A stretch of DNA of 64,000 bases from Dioscorea cayenensis subsp. rotundata (taxonomy: Eukaryota > Streptophyta > Magnoliopsida > Dioscoreales > Dioscoreaceae): NCBI RefSeq assembly GCF_009730915.1, contig NC_052472.1:18134382-18198381 (forward strand), written 5' to 3'. The position numbers and the translations under genes are program-made. Positions 1 to 12,545 of the stretch are shown here, one piece after another; position 1 is the first letter of the stretch, and every line of letters starts with the position of its first letter. Under the pieces are notes generated by a model. The model was not told where the DNA came from. It did no database searches and worked only from the letters and a program-made list of their open reading frames with translations.

Positions 1-169
1 GGAATTGTTTTTAATATGAAGAGTCCATCAAGACAGGTTTTACTTAGCAATGTAGGGTGCCTTATGTCAGGATTTCTTGTCATTCCTCAATTTATGTATT
101 TGTTTGTTCAATATGCTCTGATTAACAGCCTTCATTTCTGTCTATGAGTAACTCTGTGAAAAGCAGAGC

Positions 170-760
170 AGCCAATGAAACCTACAAATACTCCGATGTG
201 GCATTGAAGCACCCAAGGCCACATCAACCAAATTGCCTTCTGATTTTGGAAATCACTACAGGTGTAGTTATGCTCATCTTTTGTGATCACTTGTCCTGGC
301 TCTGCCATTAAAAGATGCAAAAGAAAGCGCTCTAGCATTATCCCAATAAGTAAACAATTGAGTTCGAGGGATGAAATATCAACATCAATTAGTTAGCACA
401 ATGATCTTATTTCCTACCTTATTGACTTATTTTGCAATAACGAAGATGAAGCATAATGGTTTTTATTTTTGATGCTTCAAACTGACCGAGAGTTCTTGAA
501 AAGTATTGAGGTTCAACAGGTGGATCTTGACATTGCTTGTGAAGATTTTAGTACCATAATTGGGGTCTTCTACATACAATAAAGTCTACTACTGTTAATG
601 AGTGAAATCTATTGTATCAATGGAGTTGTTTGATTTTGAGGGGTGGAAAGCCATTGTTTCAAAACCAGACATAAATGGTTATGTCACCAATGGTGGACTG
701 TATAATGGGTTTATGGATTCCATAGGAAGATGACATATGGTTGTTCAAGGCAACACATTT
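170..760 (+). pseudogene. LRR receptor-like kinase relic, 5' part (unit 1)
   Basis: Broken plus-strand remnant of an LRR receptor kinase. Around 170-290 a Pro-containing linker leads into a hydrophobic stretch (LLILEITTGVVMLIF), which resembles the membrane-entry region of the At1g63430/MRH1 type of LRR kinase. At about 515-566 the juxtamembrane motif DIACEDFSTIIG is readable. After a stop, the reading jumps to a C-lobe segment with FEGWKAIVSKPDI (about 635-670) and VQGNTF just before the LINE. The Lys-bearing N-lobe, HRD loop and DFG motif are absent, so no kinase activity is possible. The family assignment is from memory of these kinases and rests on the C-terminus as well. A paralogous relic lies at 41,590-42,246. 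The gene probably began left of the window. Confidence 0.6.
751..760. repeat. Target-site duplication of LINE-A1, left copy
   Basis: The ten bases CAACACATTT recur at 6,890-6,899 on the far side of the LINE. The uninterrupted sequence is present once in the paralogous kinase relic at about 41,739-41,748. An upstream extension with one mismatch is possible. Confidence 0.8.
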
Positions 761-902
761 TTTTTTTGAAAGGGCCCCAGAGGCTTTTATTGAAATAGAA
801 AAGGAAAAGAGAAAGTTACAAAAAAGAAGAGAAGACAGCAAACTGAAATTAAGAAACAAAGAAAAAACAACAGATAGAAGGAGAGAAAAGCAAGAACTAA
901 AA

Positions 903-3900
903 TTAGAAAAAGAAGCCAGCATCAGCAAGTAGCTTCATCACACAATGGGGGAGATCATGACCAACATGAAAGAGTGAAAGTTGATGAAGATTAACTCCAA
1001 AGGCAGCGAGTTTAAAGACGACACCCATCCAAGACTGGGGAAGAACACGAATGCGAAGAGAACCAGCAGCTAACAGAAGGTGATTAATGGTGGGATCCAT
1101 CGAGCGAAATGCCAGGAACAAATTGGAGAAGAGGTTCGGAGCAGATCCAAGACAGCGGGATTGCAAATGAAAAATAATTTGAACTAGAGTAGAATGCTCC
1201 ACTACAAGCTGCAAAGCGATTGCAAGAGTTTGAAGATCTGCAGCAAGGTGGGACTCAGCAGAGGAAACATGCCTTCCTGCAAAGAAAATATTGAAATTAG
1301 GCCTAGAAGAAATGAATCCTCCTCTGCAAGACTGAGACGATTGGTTCCAGCGCGCTGTAGAGAACAAGAACCATCAAAGCTATAGAAGTTGTTGAGAAGA
1401 AAATTCCTGCAAGAGGGTTTTCCATCAAGATTAATGCATAAAGCTTGATTAACAGCCCTGCGAGCAATGATGAAATAGTTAGGAGATATGCCGCGAAAGA
1501 CAACATCACATCTAGCCTTCCAAATGTACCAAGCACCAAGGGCAATAATGGCTTTAGTCTTTGCAGAGTAATGAGAATGAGTTAACCAAACACCTGAGCA
1601 AAAACCATCTGGGAACTGAATGTGTTTACAAATGAGAGTAGAGATAAAATTCCAAATACGTTGAGATTTATTACAATGGTTGAACATATACTCAGACATC
1701 TCATAATCAAGATTACAAAACATGCACATTCGTCTGGGACCAAGATTAATGGCATAAAGAAACTCAGCAGTAGAAATTCTGCCATGAAATACCAGCTAGA
1801 TAAAATGTTTAACGCGAGGTATAATTTTGAGAGACCAGATTTTCTTCCAACCCACCCAGGGGGAGGAAGCAAAACAACCACGATTTAAAACATGATAAAC
1901 GTTGGAAGCAATTTTAGCAGAAAAGGTTTTATGAGCCCAAACCCAAACATTAGTGGAGTCAGAAATAATCTGGCCAAGGCTGGGAAGAATATCGCTAGCA
2001 TGAGATCCAAAAAGTAAAGAAAGACGATGAAAATCCTAGCTGCCATTACAGCATAAATCAGAGCAAGTAAGAGAAATAAGATCAAGCTCCATGTTAAGAA
2101 ACGTAGGTTTAAGAGCTAAAGGAATCTCCGAACACCAGGGATCATGAAGAAAAGAAGTAATTGAAGGATTAATAGCCCTGATTTAACAAAAAGGTTTAAG
2201 AGCAGTTGCCATGTGACAAAGGCCCTTAAAGAACCAAGAACAATTTCGAGGAAAAGAGTCATGCCAAAAGTTGATCAACCCATATTTATGATGCACAATA
2301 TTAACCAAGATGGAATCCGTGGAGTTAAGGTAACTAAAAACATGCTTAGCTTAAGAGAGTGAGTAGCAACATTAAGGTTCCGGATAGCAAGCCCCCCCTC
2401 AGTTTTGTCCTCAATTAACCGACTCCAAGAAACCGCATGGATGCCCTTTCCATTGCCACCTTTGTGCCAAAAGAAATTCCTAACAATCTTGGATATCTCA
2501 TGAAGAACAGATTGAAAAACAGGAAAGACCGAGAGGTAATATACTGGAATAGCAAGAATGGAAGCATTAATAAGAGTAGATTTAGCTGCTAAAAAGAGGT
2601 TAGAATGCTTCCATCTGGAGCAAGTACGGGAAATTTTATCCACCATAGGTTTGAAATGAGAAGCCTTAAGTCTTTTAGGAGAAATGAGAATGCCTAGATA
2701 GGTTAGAGGGAAAGAAGCAACGGGAAAGTTGAGAATGGAAGAAATACTTCTCGCCACTCTAGAATTGAACCAAGAAGGAAAATATATTACAGATTTGCTA
2801 ACATTGGCCTTTTGCCCAGTAAGAAGAGCATAAATCTGCAGACAAAAATTGATGTTTCTAGCAACTAAACGAGAAGCCCTGGTAATAATAAGAAGGTCGT
2901 CAGCATACATAAGGTGGTTAAAATTGTATGAAAGATTAGCATCAAAACTTGGAATCAAACCCATATGAAGAGCCTTGTTCAAAATAGAAGAGAGAATTTG
3001 AGACACTAAGATAAACAGGTAAGAAGAGATAGGATCTCCTTGGCGAACACCCCGGGAGGAAGAAAACCAATTCGAAGGAGAACCATTAATAAGAAGAGAA
3101 AAAGAACTAGATCTTAAGCAAGTGTCAATCCAAGATATCCAAATGTTGGGAAACTTCATCTTAGCTAAGGTGGCAAGAATTGCACTCCAATTAAGCAAAT
3201 CATAGGCTTTTTCAATATCGATTTTAGTCAACATCCTAGGGGTGTTCTTATTATCATTCTCCAAAGTATGCACTATCTCATGTAAGGCAATGATATTATC
3301 AAAAGAGCATCTACCCGAAACAAAGCCAACTTGCTTACGACTAATGAGTTTAGGGAGGACACTCTTAAGCCGATTAGCAAGAATTTTAGTCACAATTTTG
3401 AAGCAGACATTACATAAGGAAATAGGGCGATAGTCAGAGACAAACCTGGGATGATCCTTTTTAGGGATGAGAGTGATATAGGTTCTGCCCCTAGAAGGTG
3501 GCAACACAGAGTTATCAAAAAAATAGGAAATGGCCTCAAAGAGACTATCCCCAATATCTGGCTAGGAGAAATGATAGAATTCAGCATTGAAACCATCAGG
3601 GCCAGGAGCCTTACCAGAGGGGAGGTCTTGCAAGGAAGCAAAAACTTCATCCTTAGTAACCCGCCGGGTAAGGGCAGAAGCCTCATGCTCAGAAAGAGAA
3701 GGGAGATCATCAGGCAGGGCATTAAAGATATTAGTAAAAGTAATTTCAGAAGAATCAGACCACAAATTAGAATAAAAATTAACGAACATACTCTCAATGT
3801 CTGAGTGTTCAGATACCACATTACCAGAGTTGTCGCAGACCTGAGAGATAGTGTTAAAATGAGTGTGGATACGAACTGAATTATGAAAGAATGTGGTGTT

Positions 3901-4983
3901 ATGATCCCCATCCTTAAGCCAAAGCAAGTGAGCACGCTGAGCCCACCTCAAAGAGTTATGATGCTGTAAAATGGAAAACCAGTTATAGCACTCCATCAGA
4001 CGATCAATACTCACTGAATCCAAAGAGTCCCTTAGCTCCAAGGAGCGAATAGATTCTTCGGTTTCCTTCATATCAGCATCCAACGAGGTTAAACCAGAGG
4101 CCCTCCACAACAAAATATTAGACCGAGTACGAGAGAGAAGGTGAGTAAAGGAATGTAAAGGATTATCATGAGGAGAAACCATCCAGGCCTCCCAAACAGC
4201 ATCATGACAACCCAGATAATCCAACCAAAAATTATAGAAGCGAAATAAAAACTTACGACGCTGATGGATAAAAGAGACTGAAAGAAGGAGAGGGGCATGA
4301 TCAGAGATTGTACGAGTAAGATGAAAAAGAAAAACCGAAGAAAAGTTAGAAAGCCAAGCTAAGTTAGCCAAACCACGATCCAACCTGGCCCAGCGCCTGA
4401 AAAGACCAACTTGATTGTTGCACCAGGTGAACCTACAACCAGAAAAGTTCAAATCCAGAAGATTATTACTGTCAATGAAATTAGAGAAAGCATGAGCCTT
4501 GCGCGAGTAATAATTAAAAGAACCCCCACGATGTTCACTGGGACTAGCAATGGTGTTAAGATCGCCGATAATGAGCCAAGGGAAGTTCAGGGCAGTGATT
4601 TTGGAGAGTTCGGTCCAGAGGGCGCATTGAGAAACAAATTTGTTAGAATTATAAATCACAGAAAGAATCCAACTGGAATTAAAAGAAGGAGAAATAACAA
4701 GGTGCAACGCCCTGCGGGAGACCGCAATAGGAGTCACAAGACCAAGATGCTTTTTCCAGATAATGAATATCCCACCAGAGAGACCGTCAGCTAGGAGGGC
4801 AGCCCAATTCCACTTTTTAGCAAATTTACCACAAAAGCGATCGACGCGGGCACCATTAGCATGAGTTTCAACCAGATAGAAGATCGACGGGTGGTGAGAT
4901 CTGATCAAGGAAAAGATCCGATCAACAGTCTGCTTGGAAGAAAGGCCCCTACAATTCCAACAAATAATTTTAGCTTCCTTCAT
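903..4983 (-). pseudogene. LINE-A1 ORF2: endonuclease, reverse transcriptase, RNase H-like
   Basis: Start chosen at 4,983, where MKEAKIICWNCRGLSS begins the apurinic-like endonuclease domain. Visible in order: endonuclease with WNCRG, a VETH motif (usual E), GDLNT in place of GDFNT, and SDHAPL (4,983-4,250); reverse transcriptase with the fingers motif SGKAPGPDGF (about 3,600), LTKIDIEKAYD, GVRQGDP and MYADDLLI (3,507-2,275); a decayed zf-RVT Cys/His cluster near 1,720; and an RNase H-like domain ending at 903. A frameshift lies between 3,562 and 3,507, and further breaks lie at 2,275-1,730 and about 1,370. The protein would make target-primed cDNA if intact. The RNase H part lacks two catalytic acids, as in the other copies. 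Confidence 0.88.
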
Positions 4984-5073
4984 TAAAACAAATACATAAA
5001 TGAGAAAGAATACAGGAAAGAGGACTTCCATAAGAGTGATAAAGAAAGGACCAGATGACCAAAGGGCCAAGGG

Positions 5074-6780
5074 TTAAGAGCTAGGCTCGCCAACTTCCAG
5101 TCTTCCCTTCTTCAGGGATGAACCAGAGACCTGCGACCCTTTACGAATTAGGGTTTCTCTGCGGGATTCATTTTGATACTGCATGAGGGTCATAGCATCA
5201 TCCGGTCCGTTATCGTCAGACATGACATCATCAGACTCTCCAGAATCATCATCCTCACCAATTTCGCTCCCTTCCGAGAGATCCTCACTCAGGACGGATA
5301 GGATGTTATCCTCGGCCATGGAATGGTGGTTCTCAGAAAGAGAGTGAAGAGAGGGAGGAGATAAGACTGAAGAACGGATAATGGGAGGGGGAGACTCGAG
5401 ACAAGAGCTGGAAAGGTTACGAACAGGGGAATCGAGGACAACTGGCGGGCTAGAGCATAAAGCTTGCGTGTGAATGGGAGAGGAATTCGGGACTTGATCC
5501 ACATTCAAAGCAGTAGTGATGTTGTCAGAAAAAGTGGGCGGGGTACTATCTCGAGGGGGCGATGTATTGTTTCTAGGGGCGAGGATCCGTAAATCGCAAC
5601 GCGCGGAGATGGATGAACCGCTCGGTCCTCCATCGAGATTTGATCAGTATTATAATAATGAAAACGCGAGGCTCGAGGAGCAGCAGACCCACCACGGTCA
5701 CGACTCTTCATGCCAATCCTTGTGCCTCGAGACGGGACACCACTAGGAACAGGGGGGAGCGTTCTCCTCGGTTGCCACACCGACGGAGACCGGAGTAGAG
5801 CGAGAATTACCATCCCGGCCCCGGGCACGCCACACAAAGGCGGAGACAAGCATCCAAGAACCGAAAATCGAGTCAAGAGTTGTATCGTCCCGTGGATTAT
5901 CAGCGGAAACTGCGTGTCCATACCCCTCACTACCTGTAGCCTCGGTCTGGATTGATCCTACTGCCGACCTTCGAGAATCTTGAGGGGATGGAGATGACCG
6001 ACCATCCCCAGCAGCTAAAACATGAGAGCAGGACCTGGATCCATGTCCGATAACACCACAAGTATAACAAAAGGTATGCAATTTCTCATAAAGAACAACC
6101 ACAAAGACTCAATGAGAGTCATCACCAACCCAGAAGCCACGACAGAACGGCTTGGAAAGATCGATTTCAATACAAACTCGAGCAAACCTGGATCTAGATA
6201 GGGAAGCAGTAAGACTATCAACTTTCAAGAGGTTGCCCTGTGATGAGCAAAGAATAGTTTCAAGCATTTCACCATCCCATATTTCAATAGGTAAATTGTG
6301 AAGCTGCACCCAGATCGCAGCAGTAGTGAGTTTAGCAAAGGTAGGTTCAAAAAAAGGTTGCCGTGGAGCGAAGTTGGAGAGTAAGCCCCCCAAGGGACCA
6401 GGGGCCTTCAGTGAGTAGATATTTCATGGCATCGTGAGAGGCACAACGAATCAACATGAAACCATTAGGTAAATCGAGAGTTGCGCTCACCAACAAATGT
6501 ACCATTTGTCTATCAAAGCCTTCTTCACTTGGTCAAACGGAGGGGCTTACCAAAGAATTTGCTCTAATAAAGCATTCTAGAATTTCATTTGAACTCGAGA
6601 AAGGGATTCTCCATCAAGTTTGACAAACGTAGAAGAAGAATTCTTGAGTTTCTCTAACAATTGAGGGTTATGAAGGGGGGAACGATCAGGTACACGAGAA
6701 TAGGAGGAGGCGACGTGAGCCCAAGATTGCGGAGGAGGATGGGGAGAAGAAGCCTGGGGAGTTTGTCCCCCGCTTGCCAT
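5074..6780 (-). pseudogene. LINE-A1 ORF1: RNA-binding gag-like protein
   Basis: The start at 6,780 (MASGGQTPQASS) matches the start of the second copy at 32,533 (MASGGNDPPP). The N-terminal part resembles DUF4283 (TTAAIWVQLHNLPIEIWDGE, 6,300-6,240 region). One zinc knuckle of the CX2CX4HX4C type follows (FCYTCGVIGHGSRSC, about 6,070-6,025), then a low-complexity Pro/Ser region and an acidic tail (about 5,300-5,190) ending at 5,074. Several frameshifts break it (near 6,577, 6,400, 6,105 and 5,740-5,510). The family binds element RNA as a chaperone. Here it is a relic. Confidence 0.78.
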
Positions 6781-6889
6781 GGTAAGGGGGGAAGAGCTGA
6801 ACTGAGGAAGGCAAGCCACGGGGGGAGAGAGTTGTCAGAGCCAGAGCAAAAGGATCGGCTGTTGTTGTTTGTGCATACTTGCATTGGGA

Positions 6890-7402
6890 CAACACATTTG
6901 CTTTTCGAAATCTTTTTACTAGAGCTAATCGCTGGAAAGGCCCTTCATATTGCAGTAGATAGAGGATGGCCATTGGGTTGGGTGATAAATCTTTTAATAT
7001 ATGATGGACATCTAAAAATTGATTGCTAAAAAAATGTTAATTACTCGACGAAATAGTTCTTCATTTACTTATTGATCTTCAGTTTTTATGTGGCATTATT
7101 AAGAAGGCAATATGTTGGCACTATCATCGGAAGATAACCAATGTTGTTTCAGGCGATGGAGCGTCTGAAAAAACAAAAGAAGATGAGCTAAATAGTAGAC
7201 CCTCATTTGAAAAATGTCAAGCTTGATGATCACTATGTAGTATGCAGTAGAATTTGTCTTTGCATTGAACTTGAAGCATCTGAGAGAGAGGCCTTCCACG
7301 TAAATAATTACTGAAATGTTGGAGGATGGAATTAAGACCTCACCAGCTACTCTTTACAAAGATTCTCATCTGGCATGGGCTGAACTGGCCTTAACATCAT
7401 AA
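6890..7402 (+). pseudogene. LRR receptor-like kinase relic, 3' part (unit 1)
   Basis: Continuation of the kinase relic after the LINE; the first ten bases are the right target-site duplication. The kinase C-lobe is partly readable, with frameshifts: a segment matching AFGMLLLVLI of the second copy, then a probable intron ending at the AG near 7,152, then KMSQIVDPHLK-like sequence. The C-terminus HLAWAELALTS stops at 7,400-7,402. This Trp-Ala-Glu-Leu-Ala ending is, from memory, typical of the MRH1/At1g63430 group of LRR kinases. The relic is not functional. It ends about 1.5 kb before the convergently oriented RLP1. Confidence 0.62.
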
Positions 7403-8932
7403 TAGGTACTTTTTTTTCTTTCCCAAGAGCAAATGCAAGGTATACACACTAGTTAGCTTATTCCTTAGCTTGTGCTTTGTTTTGTATTTGGTGATTCATT
7501 TTTCTGGGAAGCAAGTTCATGACCATGTGATATATATTAAGAGATTTCTTGTTCTGTTTTTACTATACTAATACAGTAATGATCAGTAAGCACTGTGATC
7601 ATCTTGATTTTTTTATAAAAAAAGCAACAAAGGGGCATTAGCTAGTTCACATCATTCTCATTCTTATTATTGCAAGATCATTTGACTTTCACCCCAAACT
7701 GAGGAATGAGCTCGAGCGTGAGATAACCATGATGCACAGATAATTTAAAACTACCCCATTGGTGTGCAAGGCCTATTCAAATCAATGCCGCATTCCTCTA
7801 GATATTAATTATAAAATAGTTTCAATCGTAATATATAACAACAATAATTAATTTACACAAATAAAATGGACTTTTCTTCAAAAGTGTATTATATAATATC
7901 TCCAAATGCCCAATTAAAACTAATGTATTCAATAGATCTTTTCATAATAGCTCATAATTTTCAATTTACTTATACTAGACAAGTTTGCAGAGTTTTCATG
8001 CCTTTCAAATACATCAAGTAGGAGCACTCATAAAAACAAGGTAGTATTTGACAACCGACGGCATGCCCATAGAGTGTGAACTACCTAACATTGCAAGAAC
8101 TCAAAACACATTTGCAGTATAATACCAACCACATGAAGTAATGCTCCAATATCAATAAACAACTTTCATATCCTCATAAAACATAGCAAAATGTTATATC
8201 TTAAAATAACAACACATAATGATGTTCTACACTTATGATTTCAAACTCAGTAATAATTCAAATAACAAACTCATGGTTCAAATACAGAATGAACAAGGAC
8301 TTATAACAAGAGCAACATAATATCACTGACATCACTTTATTGATATACACTACTTGAGCCACCGCCATGTTACTTGGACCTGAAAAGATTGAGAACAAAT
8401 TCATAACCTTGACAAACCCAATGAGCAATCAAATATTTTTGAACCATGTAAAATTTTTAATATAATATACGCACAAGCAATCTTAATCGAAATATATTTC
8501 CAAAAGAGATGAAAGCATAAATATATTGGTCAATGGTGATAAGCATAAATATATTGGATTTTATGAATTAGGACTAATGGTTTCTTTTACTTTGATTGAA
8601 TTAAGAAATTCAGATAGGTAGGCAAATGAAAGACAACCCTTACTGGAATCTTGTTCCTCCTTCCCTCTTTAACTAAACAAAACTTGTGGAAATTAGCTAG
8701 CACAACTAAGTAAATCATTTTATAAAGCTTGGAATATAACTGTTATAGTCTCCAAAAATGGTTTTATGGTGTGTGCGATGGATACTAATAAAGGTAACAG
8801 TACTATAACATTAATTTGATATACTGAGTGTCATAAAATCAGCTCATACTACGCTATATAAATACATCTCTACAATAGATGAGAAGTAAAAATCTCAGGC
8901 CTAACCTTAGTTCCTTCTTGAGAAAGTTGACT
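7403..8932. other. Duplicated 3' flank between kinase relic and RLP1
   Basis: AT-rich non-coding DNA that aligns by eye with 42,247-43,763 and, from about 7,550, with 50,670-51,830. Shared landmarks are an ACAGTAATGATCAGTAAGCA block, a CATTATTCTCATTC-like block and the GGACCTGAAAA block near 8,377. I see no open reading frame of interest. It includes the probable 3' untranslated exon of RLP1. Confidence 0.7.
8320..8379 (-). other. Probable 3' untranslated exon and poly(A) signal of RLP1
   Basis: On the minus strand a pyrimidine stretch ends in TTTTCAG at 8,380-8,386, giving an acceptor followed by GTCCAAGTAA. AATAAA lies 38 bases later (8,336-8,341). A possible donor (AAGGTTAGG) sits just after the RLP stop, near 8,905. 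The same acceptor and AATAAA are kept at 43,226/43,182 and 51,542/51,498. This suggests a 3'UTR intron shared by the whole family. It is inference from conservation; there is no transcript evidence. Confidence 0.45.
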
Positions 8933-11900
8933 TCAGCCTCCGAGAGTGCACACAACCATCTTCACATATATCCAATCATGCACTTTGTCAATGGATCGGA
9001 AATAAGCATTTCTTATGGTTTGCTTGATGATAATGGTACCGATGATCATCCAGAAGCCAGCTATGAATCCCATTGCAAGACCTATGTAAAGCCATAACAT
9101 CTCTGTCCAATCTCCGTTTCCTTCTTCCTCATTTGCGACTTGGGAATAATGTGTCCCATTAGCACAATTCTGAAGAGGTGATCCACAGAGACCATGATTC
9201 CAATTATAGGCTGATGGATCGAAAGACTGAAGTTGAGTGCTTGATGGAATTTTTCCTGACAAATTGTTGTGCGACAGATTCAAATAACCCAAGAAGTTCA
9301 AAGTAGACATGCTCGAAGGAATTGTACCAGATAAATTATTTGTTGATAGATCAAATGATTAAATTTGCTTCATGTCACCGATGCTTTCTGGTATTTTCCC
9401 AATGAGATGATTGCCGGAAAGATTCAAGAAGTGCAACCCATGTAGTTTGGTCAGTTCTTCAGGCAACTCACAGGAAAGTTTATTGTTCGATAAGTCTATG
9501 CTTGTGACTAGTGATAGAACCTTGGAGTATTCCATTTGAAGGCCCTTTGCGCTAATCAAGAGAGATTCTGAGTATGCAAAGCTATTATGACGATAATTAT
9601 AGTCAATAGAAAAATAAGCTTTGGCAACACTCACAATAGAGAACAAAGACCACCATTGATTGTGGTTTGTGGCTACCATGGCTTTGAAATCGCCAAATGA
9701 ATGAGGAATGCAACCTGATAGGTTGTTGTGTGCAAGGTCCAGGATCTGAAGAGAGGAAAGTTTTGATAATTGCTCTGGAATGATGCCATGGAATAAATTC
9801 GATCTCAAGCAGAGCGCAACTAAAGATGAAAGGTTTTCTCCTATCCATATTGGTATGCTACCTGAGAGTTTGTTCTCACTAATGTCAAGAGTGACCAACT
9901 TTTTGGCAATTTTCAAGGACAAGGGAAGATCTCCAGAGAAGTCATTGTTTCTCAAATGTAAGGATCGGAGATTGGTTAAGGACACAAGGCCATCAGGAAT
10001 TTTACCAATGAAATTATTGTTAGATAAATTAATAATTTCCAACGCTGATGTTGAATTCCAGCAATAGGGAAGTCCTCCAGACATATTATTATTAGATATA
10101 TCAAGCAATTTCAAGGTAGTAAGGTTACAGAAGAACAACGGAATACTGCCTATGATATGATTATCAGACACAGAGAAAACTTGAATATACGTAGCATTAG
10201 CAAAGTACGAAGGAATAAACCCAGAGAATGAGTTGTTGTTGAGATAGATAACAAGCAAAAAGGAGAGATCAAGCTCAGGTAATGGGCCTTCAAATCTGTT
10301 TGAACTCAAATCTATTCTATAGAAATTGTAATTTTTCAAAGAATTTGGTAGCCTCCCCTCCAAATTGTTATTTGATAGATTGAGAACATAGCTAGTAGAG
10401 GTACTTAGATATCCAAACCATGCAGGGATGTTACCTGAAATTCCAGCATCTGATAAGCAAAGGTGACTCAAATATGTCTGATTTTCTATCCAAGTGGGAA
10501 AAACAGGGCCTACTTTGACAGAACACATTCTGATGAGCAAGCAATCAAAAGGAGGCTTCCAATTCTCACTTACATTCAATTGCAACGAGTTGTAGGACAA
10601 GTCCAAAAATCCCAAGCTTACTAGACTAACAAAATGAGATTCAGTTAAGACACCCATCAAAGAATTTGAAGGGAGATTCAGTTCTATCAGTTTAGATAAT
10701 TTGCCTATGTTCTCTGGAACTGTTCCATTCAGATTATTGTTTCCCAGATTCAATGTTTCTAGGCCCTTGCTGCATATAGACAATCCATCAACAAGGTCAT
10801 CAATGCCTCCACTGATCATATTGCTTGTTAAATCCAAGATCAGTAACTTGCATAAGTTCCCCATGCCTTTTGGCAATGTTCCGTTGATGTTGTTGTTGGA
10901 TAAATCAAGCACCGACAAGCCAGACAGCTTTCCTACATATTCCGGTAATCCCCCCGTGATGCCATTGCCCTGCATGCTCAAGTACTGCAATTGGGTAAGA
11001 TTTCCAAAGCTCTCTGATAACTTTCCACTTATTGCATTTTGAGACAAATCTAGATCTTGAAGGTGAACAAGATTTCCTATAGTTTCGGGCAATTTGCCGA
11101 TGAGATTGTTAACAGCCCCATCAAAATGCTGCAAAAGTGTGAGATTGCCAAAGGATTCGGGAATGGCTCCACTGATCATATTCTGTGATAAATCCAAATA
11201 TTGCAGGTTTCTCAGGTCCCAAATGCTTGCAGGCATCAATCCCTGAATTTGGTTATTGGACAAATGAAACTTCACCAACTTCTGCAGCCTCCCGATGCTC
11301 TCTGGCAACTTTCCAATCTTATTACTAAACAAATAGAAATACTCTAAATTTGTAAGATTGCTAAGAGATTCCGGAATTCTTCCATTGAGTTCATTTTCTG
11401 ACAAATCAAGTGTCTCCAAGCTGCCAAGTTTTCCCAAAGACTCTGGAATCACTCCATCAAAATGATTACCAGACAAGCTCAAAACTCTCAAGCGACTCAA
11501 GTTACATTCTGTGACTGGTAACTTGCCACACAGAGCACAAGCAGAGAGATCAAGATGTACAAGGCTAGTGAGATTGAACAACCATTGAAGCAGAGTGATT
11601 TTCAGGCCATCATTCCCAGAGAGATCAAGCACACGAAGAGATGTGAAGTTGAGATGATGAGGCAGATCAGTAGTAGCATAAATGCCACAACCTTGAAGTT
11701 CAGCATTAGAAAGTTTCAACACACGTAGTGAGGGGAGCACACTGTTAATGTCATGAAGCCAACCATGCACTTTGGAAAGGTCCACTCTACTCAAGTCAAG
11801 GTGACGCAAAGAACTCATTCCAGAGAGCCAGTGGAGGTCATTGGATTGTAGATTATCATTTGAGCTAAGATCAAGATAGCACAAGCATGATAGGTTTCCA

Positions 11901-12337
11901 AAGGTATGAGGAATGGCACCACTGAATCCGGCATCGGAAAGATTAAGGTATTCAAGGTTGGCAAAAGAGCCAATGAAGCCTGGGATGGGGGAGTCATCGA
12001 AGTTGTTCATGCTCAAATCCAAGTGCTTTAAATGATGAAGCTGAATGAGAGAAGAGTTCAAGAAGAAAACTCTTCTTGAATGGTGCTGTCGGAGATCAAG
12101 CTTGATGACATGCCGGGATTCATGGTTGCAGCTCACGCCTTGCCATTTGCAACAGTCATGGCCGGTCCAAGAAGAGAACAAGCTTTGGTCGCCGCTATGA
12201 TTAATGCCTGCTTTGATGCTGAGAAGGGCTATCCTTTCAGTTTCAATGCAGCTTATTATACCTTGGACATAACAAGCTGGAGGGAATGCTGAGACAACAA
12301 AGATAGCAAGAAAAACAAACAATGAGAGACAAGCCAT
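8933..12337 (-). pseudogene. LRR receptor-like protein RLP1, one in-frame nonsense codon
   Basis: Membrane-anchored extracellular LRR receptor without kinase, of the Cf/EIX-like RLP class that recognises pathogen or developmental ligands with SOBIR1-type kinases (family knowledge). The first ATG in frame is at 12,337 (MACLSLFVFL); the frame upstream opens only with GTG. Visible: signal peptide about 1-25; LRRNT with CCKWQGVSC near residues 62-70; a long run of plant LRRs (LxxLxLSxNxxxGxIP); an island before KGLQMEYSKVLSL; final LRRs; LCGSPLQNC; an acidic EEEGNGDW stretch; a membrane helix with GLAMGFIAG (GxxxG); and a short basic tail. A TAA at 9,359-9,361 (codon 993) interrupts an otherwise open frame to 8,933. 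A truncated secreted product would lack the anchor. Confidence 0.93.
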
Positions 12338-12408
12338 GAGATCAAAGAGAGAAGCTCTCACAAATGTCTATGGAGAAGTGTATGAATGGGATAGAAGAAA
12401 TGCATGCA

Positions 12409-12419
12409 TTATATAAACC
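12409..12419 (-). promoter_or_regulatory. Probable TATA box of RLP1
   Basis: On the minus strand the sequence GGTTTATATAA lies about 75 bp upstream of the RLP1 ATG. RLP2 has a diverged version (TTTATACC) at the matching place near 47,240. The call is by sequence and spacing only. Confidence 0.5.
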
Positions 12420-12501
12420 AGATTTAAGCAAGAGCAAAATGACAGCGAGGTCCTTGGGGAAGTTTCCACATTCTAATTCATGCAAAATTACTCTCTTAAC
12501 C

Positions 12502-12545
<44 letters not shown>

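Larger units (their letters stand above)
761..6889 (-). mobile_element. L1-type LINE, family A, copy 1 (near full length)
   Basis: A 6.1-kb non-LTR retrotransposon on the minus strand. Its A-tail appears as a T-run at 761-767. Upstream of the tail lies a 3' end with an AATAAAA-type signal and a pyrimidine-rich terminus like that of the copy at 32,435-38,463. It carries ORF1 (6,780-5,074) and ORF2 (4,983-903), each with a few frameshifts. It is flanked by a 10-bp target-site duplication and splits a kinase relic, whose second half resumes at 6,890. The other family A copies are at 32,435-38,463 and 55,615-56,730. Loss of the reading frames makes it non-autonomous, although most domains are still readable. 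Confidence 0.92.

Noticed and set aside
4411..4794. Plus-strand open frame of 127 codons inside LINE-A1
   Set aside because: Antisense to the endonuclease domain; no motif of its own.
5289..5504. Second minus-strand frame over the LINE-A1 ORF1 tail
   Set aside because: Frame-shifted shadow of the acidic C-terminal region at 5,508-5,074, which matches the second copy.
10701..11042. Plus-strand open frame inside RLP1 (also 45,543-45,917 in RLP2)
   Set aside because: Antisense shadow of the LRR repeats; the repeat structure of the true gene explains the open frame.
12338..12361. An upstream start for RLP1 eight codons earlier (and the same at 47,165-47,188 for RLP2)
   Set aside because: The codon there is GTG, not ATG. 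The first ATG in frame is at 12,337 and 47,164, directly before a good signal peptide.
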